DNA from: Bacteroidota bacterium
GTDB taxonomy: Bacteria > Bacteroidota > Bacteroidia > Bacteroidales > JAAUTT01
DNA: 64,000 bases
Assembly (NCBI GenBank): GCA_030706405.1
Contig: JAUZOO010000002.1
Coordinates: 1-64,000, forward strand
Direction: 5' to 3'
Both the position numbers and the translations under genes were made by a program. This document shows positions 63,060 to 64,000 of this stretch, in pieces. The notes under the pieces are model-generated. The model was given only the letters and a program-made list of their open reading frames with translations. It had not been told where the DNA came from and did not search any database. The stretch's first letter is position 1. Each line of letters opens with the position of its first letter.

Positions 63060-63335
63060 TTAATAACGGGTATCGAACGATGTAAAATGGGAGAGGGACC
63101 CTTCTTCCACGTTCAGGCTTTCTACGTTTGCAAACGATGGCCCTTTGCGACACCATTTTACAAATTCAGCAAGGGCTAAGGCTTCACCTTCAGCTTCAAT
63201 ATATACATTTCCGTTCGAAGTGTTTTTTACAAATCCTTTAATGCCCAAATACCTCGCCTGGTGCTTGGTGGCGTTGCGAAAACCAACCCCTTGTACATGG
63301 CCAATTACTGTTATATTCAAGTGTTTTAATTGCAT
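63060..63335 (-). CDS. acyP: Acylphosphatase
   Basis: 91 aa, the standard size. The catalytic loop is VIGHVQGVGFRNATKHQARYLGIKGFVKNTSNGNVYIEAEG, with the phosphate-binding Arg in GVGFR and the catalytic Asn in VKNTSNG. Hydrolyses acyl phosphates such as carbamoyl or acetyl phosphate. Convergent with the pseudouridine synthase gene (5 bases between stops). Confidence 0.95.
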   Translation of the reverse strand: MQLKHLNITVIGHVQGVGFRNATKHQARYLGIKGFVKNTSNGNVYIEAEGEALALAEFVKWCRKGPSFANVESLNVEEGSLSHFTSFDTRY

Positions 63336-63462
63336 ATTTTTTACCGTATTTTTAATAAAACCGGAGACAAATTAACGATTATTCCAAAGATTGTTTATTT
63401 TTACCACAATACTTTTGCTGAATTTATTAACCTCTCTCATCTAAACAGCTGCATCGGATATA

Positions 63463-64000
63463 ATGAATACAACTAACTCCAAATCTATCCGGACAAATCT
63501 GCTTTTTCTGGTTTTGTTGATATTTATCCCCTTCATCTTTATTATAATATTTTCAGCTAACCAACAAAAAAGCGCAGCCAAGCGGTTTGCAAAAGATAAT
63601 GTCCTTAGGGTGGTACGGAATCTGGGAGAACAACAACGGCTTATTGAGAATAGTACTTTGCAGTTTTTGGCTGTTTTAAGTCAGTTGTCTGATTTTGAAA
63701 ATATACATGATACTATTCATGTTAATAAATTTTTAGCTTCGTTGCTCGATCAAAATCCTTCTTATGCTACGTTGTTGTTAGTTGATAAAAATGGGGATTT
63801 AGTGGCATCGGGCTCTTCGTTTCGAAAATTAAACGTTAGCGACCGTAAATATTTTAAGGATGCAATGCTTTCAAAGAACTTTGCTGTTGGCGAATATACC
63901 CGTGGACGTCTCTCCAACAAGCCTGTTTTGCATTATGCCTATCCTATATTGGACAAACAAAAAAATGTTCGGTTGATCTTAGTTGCAGGCTTCGACCTTA
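63463..64000 (+). CDS. Cache-domain sensor protein, 5' part (cut by window edge)
   Basis: The first 179 codons from the ATG at 63463, open to the end of the window. Residues 11-32 are a membrane helix (LLFLVLLIFIPFIFIIIFSA), then a periplasmic sensor with helices (AKRFAKDNVLRVVRNL...) and the dCache/PDC pattern YATLLLVDKNGDLVASGSS, VSDRKYFKDAM and YPILDKQKNVRLILVAGFDL. Such N-termini belong to histidine kinases, diguanylate cyclases or chemoreceptors; the output domain lies outside the window. Confidence 0.8.
   Translation, partial: MNTTNSKSIRTNLLFLVLLIFIPFIFIIIFSANQQKSAAKRFAKDNVLRVVRNLGEQQRLIENSTLQFLAVLSQLSDFENIHDTIHVNKFLASLLDQNPSYATLLLVDKNGDLVASGSSFRKLNVSDRKYFKDAMLSKNFAVGEYTRGRLSNKPVLHYAYPILDKQKNVRLILVAGFDL

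Overview
The window is chromosomal DNA from a member of the Bacteroidetes, probably a Bacteroidales/Marinilabiliales-type heterotroph. The evidence is moderate-to-low GC, A/T-rich gene starts without Shine-Dalgarno sequences, candidate promoters with the phylum's TAnnTTTG -7 box (for example before mnmA, murB and the serine palmitoyltransferase gene), and families typical of the phylum: serine palmitoyltransferase, DUF4831, DUF3127, DUF6515, a split ThrE, and a CcsA/ResB cytochrome c maturation pair. No rRNA, CRISPR array or transposase gene was found.

Layout. 1-6.5 kb: dnaK, a membrane-anchored beta-propeller protein with a haem c motif, a chorismatase-family gene, a hotdog thioesterase and an unknown membrane protein. 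6.7-12.2 kb: a tightly overlapping RND efflux operon (adaptor, pump, TolC-like channel) on the minus strand. 12.5-29.6 kb: housekeeping genes (phosphofructokinase, murB, a secreted nitroreductase, a glycosyltransferase, an SDR, an MgtC-like protein, an EamA transporter, YciI, gnd, pdxB, serine palmitoyltransferase with a nearby SDR, nnrE/nnrD, DUF4831). A 21-bp tandem repeat array lies in the divergent gap at 20.2-20.5 kb.

29.8-42.4 kb is the accessory region: a 12.6-kb integrative element inserted in a tRNA-Arg(TCT) gene. The complete tRNA is at its right end. A displaced 3' half of the original tRNA, still followed by its own terminator, is at the left end, and both share an 18-bp core. The element carries a Bacteroidetes-type tyrosine integrase beside attL, a HicA/HicB toxin-antitoxin pair, an unknown 309-aa protein, an excisionase-like HTH protein, a DUF4373-type replication protein, a small Cys/His-rich protein, a second XerC/D-like recombinase, and a reduced phage structural set: small tail/head-like genes, tape measure, HK97 prohead protease and HK97-like major capsid protein. 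I see no terminase, portal, tail tube or lysis gene. I read it as a phage satellite (capsid-encoding island) or a strongly reduced prophage, and it is the main candidate for an undescribed system here. Three minus-strand unknowns, two of them apparent paralogues, lie at its right end. Matching 11-bp-spaced GTATGCAAA repeats lie inside both ends.

42.5-64 kb returns to core genome: an M3 dipeptidyl peptidase, a two-gene threonine/serine exporter, DUF2185, YwbE, DUF6515, galK-galM, an oadB-type sodium pump subunit preceded by an unlisted 45-aa membrane microprotein, resB-ccsA, a TrmH-family methyltransferase, mnmA, an old yellow enzyme, DUF3127, tex, a pseudouridine synthase, acylphosphatase and the start of a Cache-domain sensor cut by the window edge. 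The ResB/CcsA pair could mature the haem c propeller protein at the other end of the window; this is an inference from family roles only.
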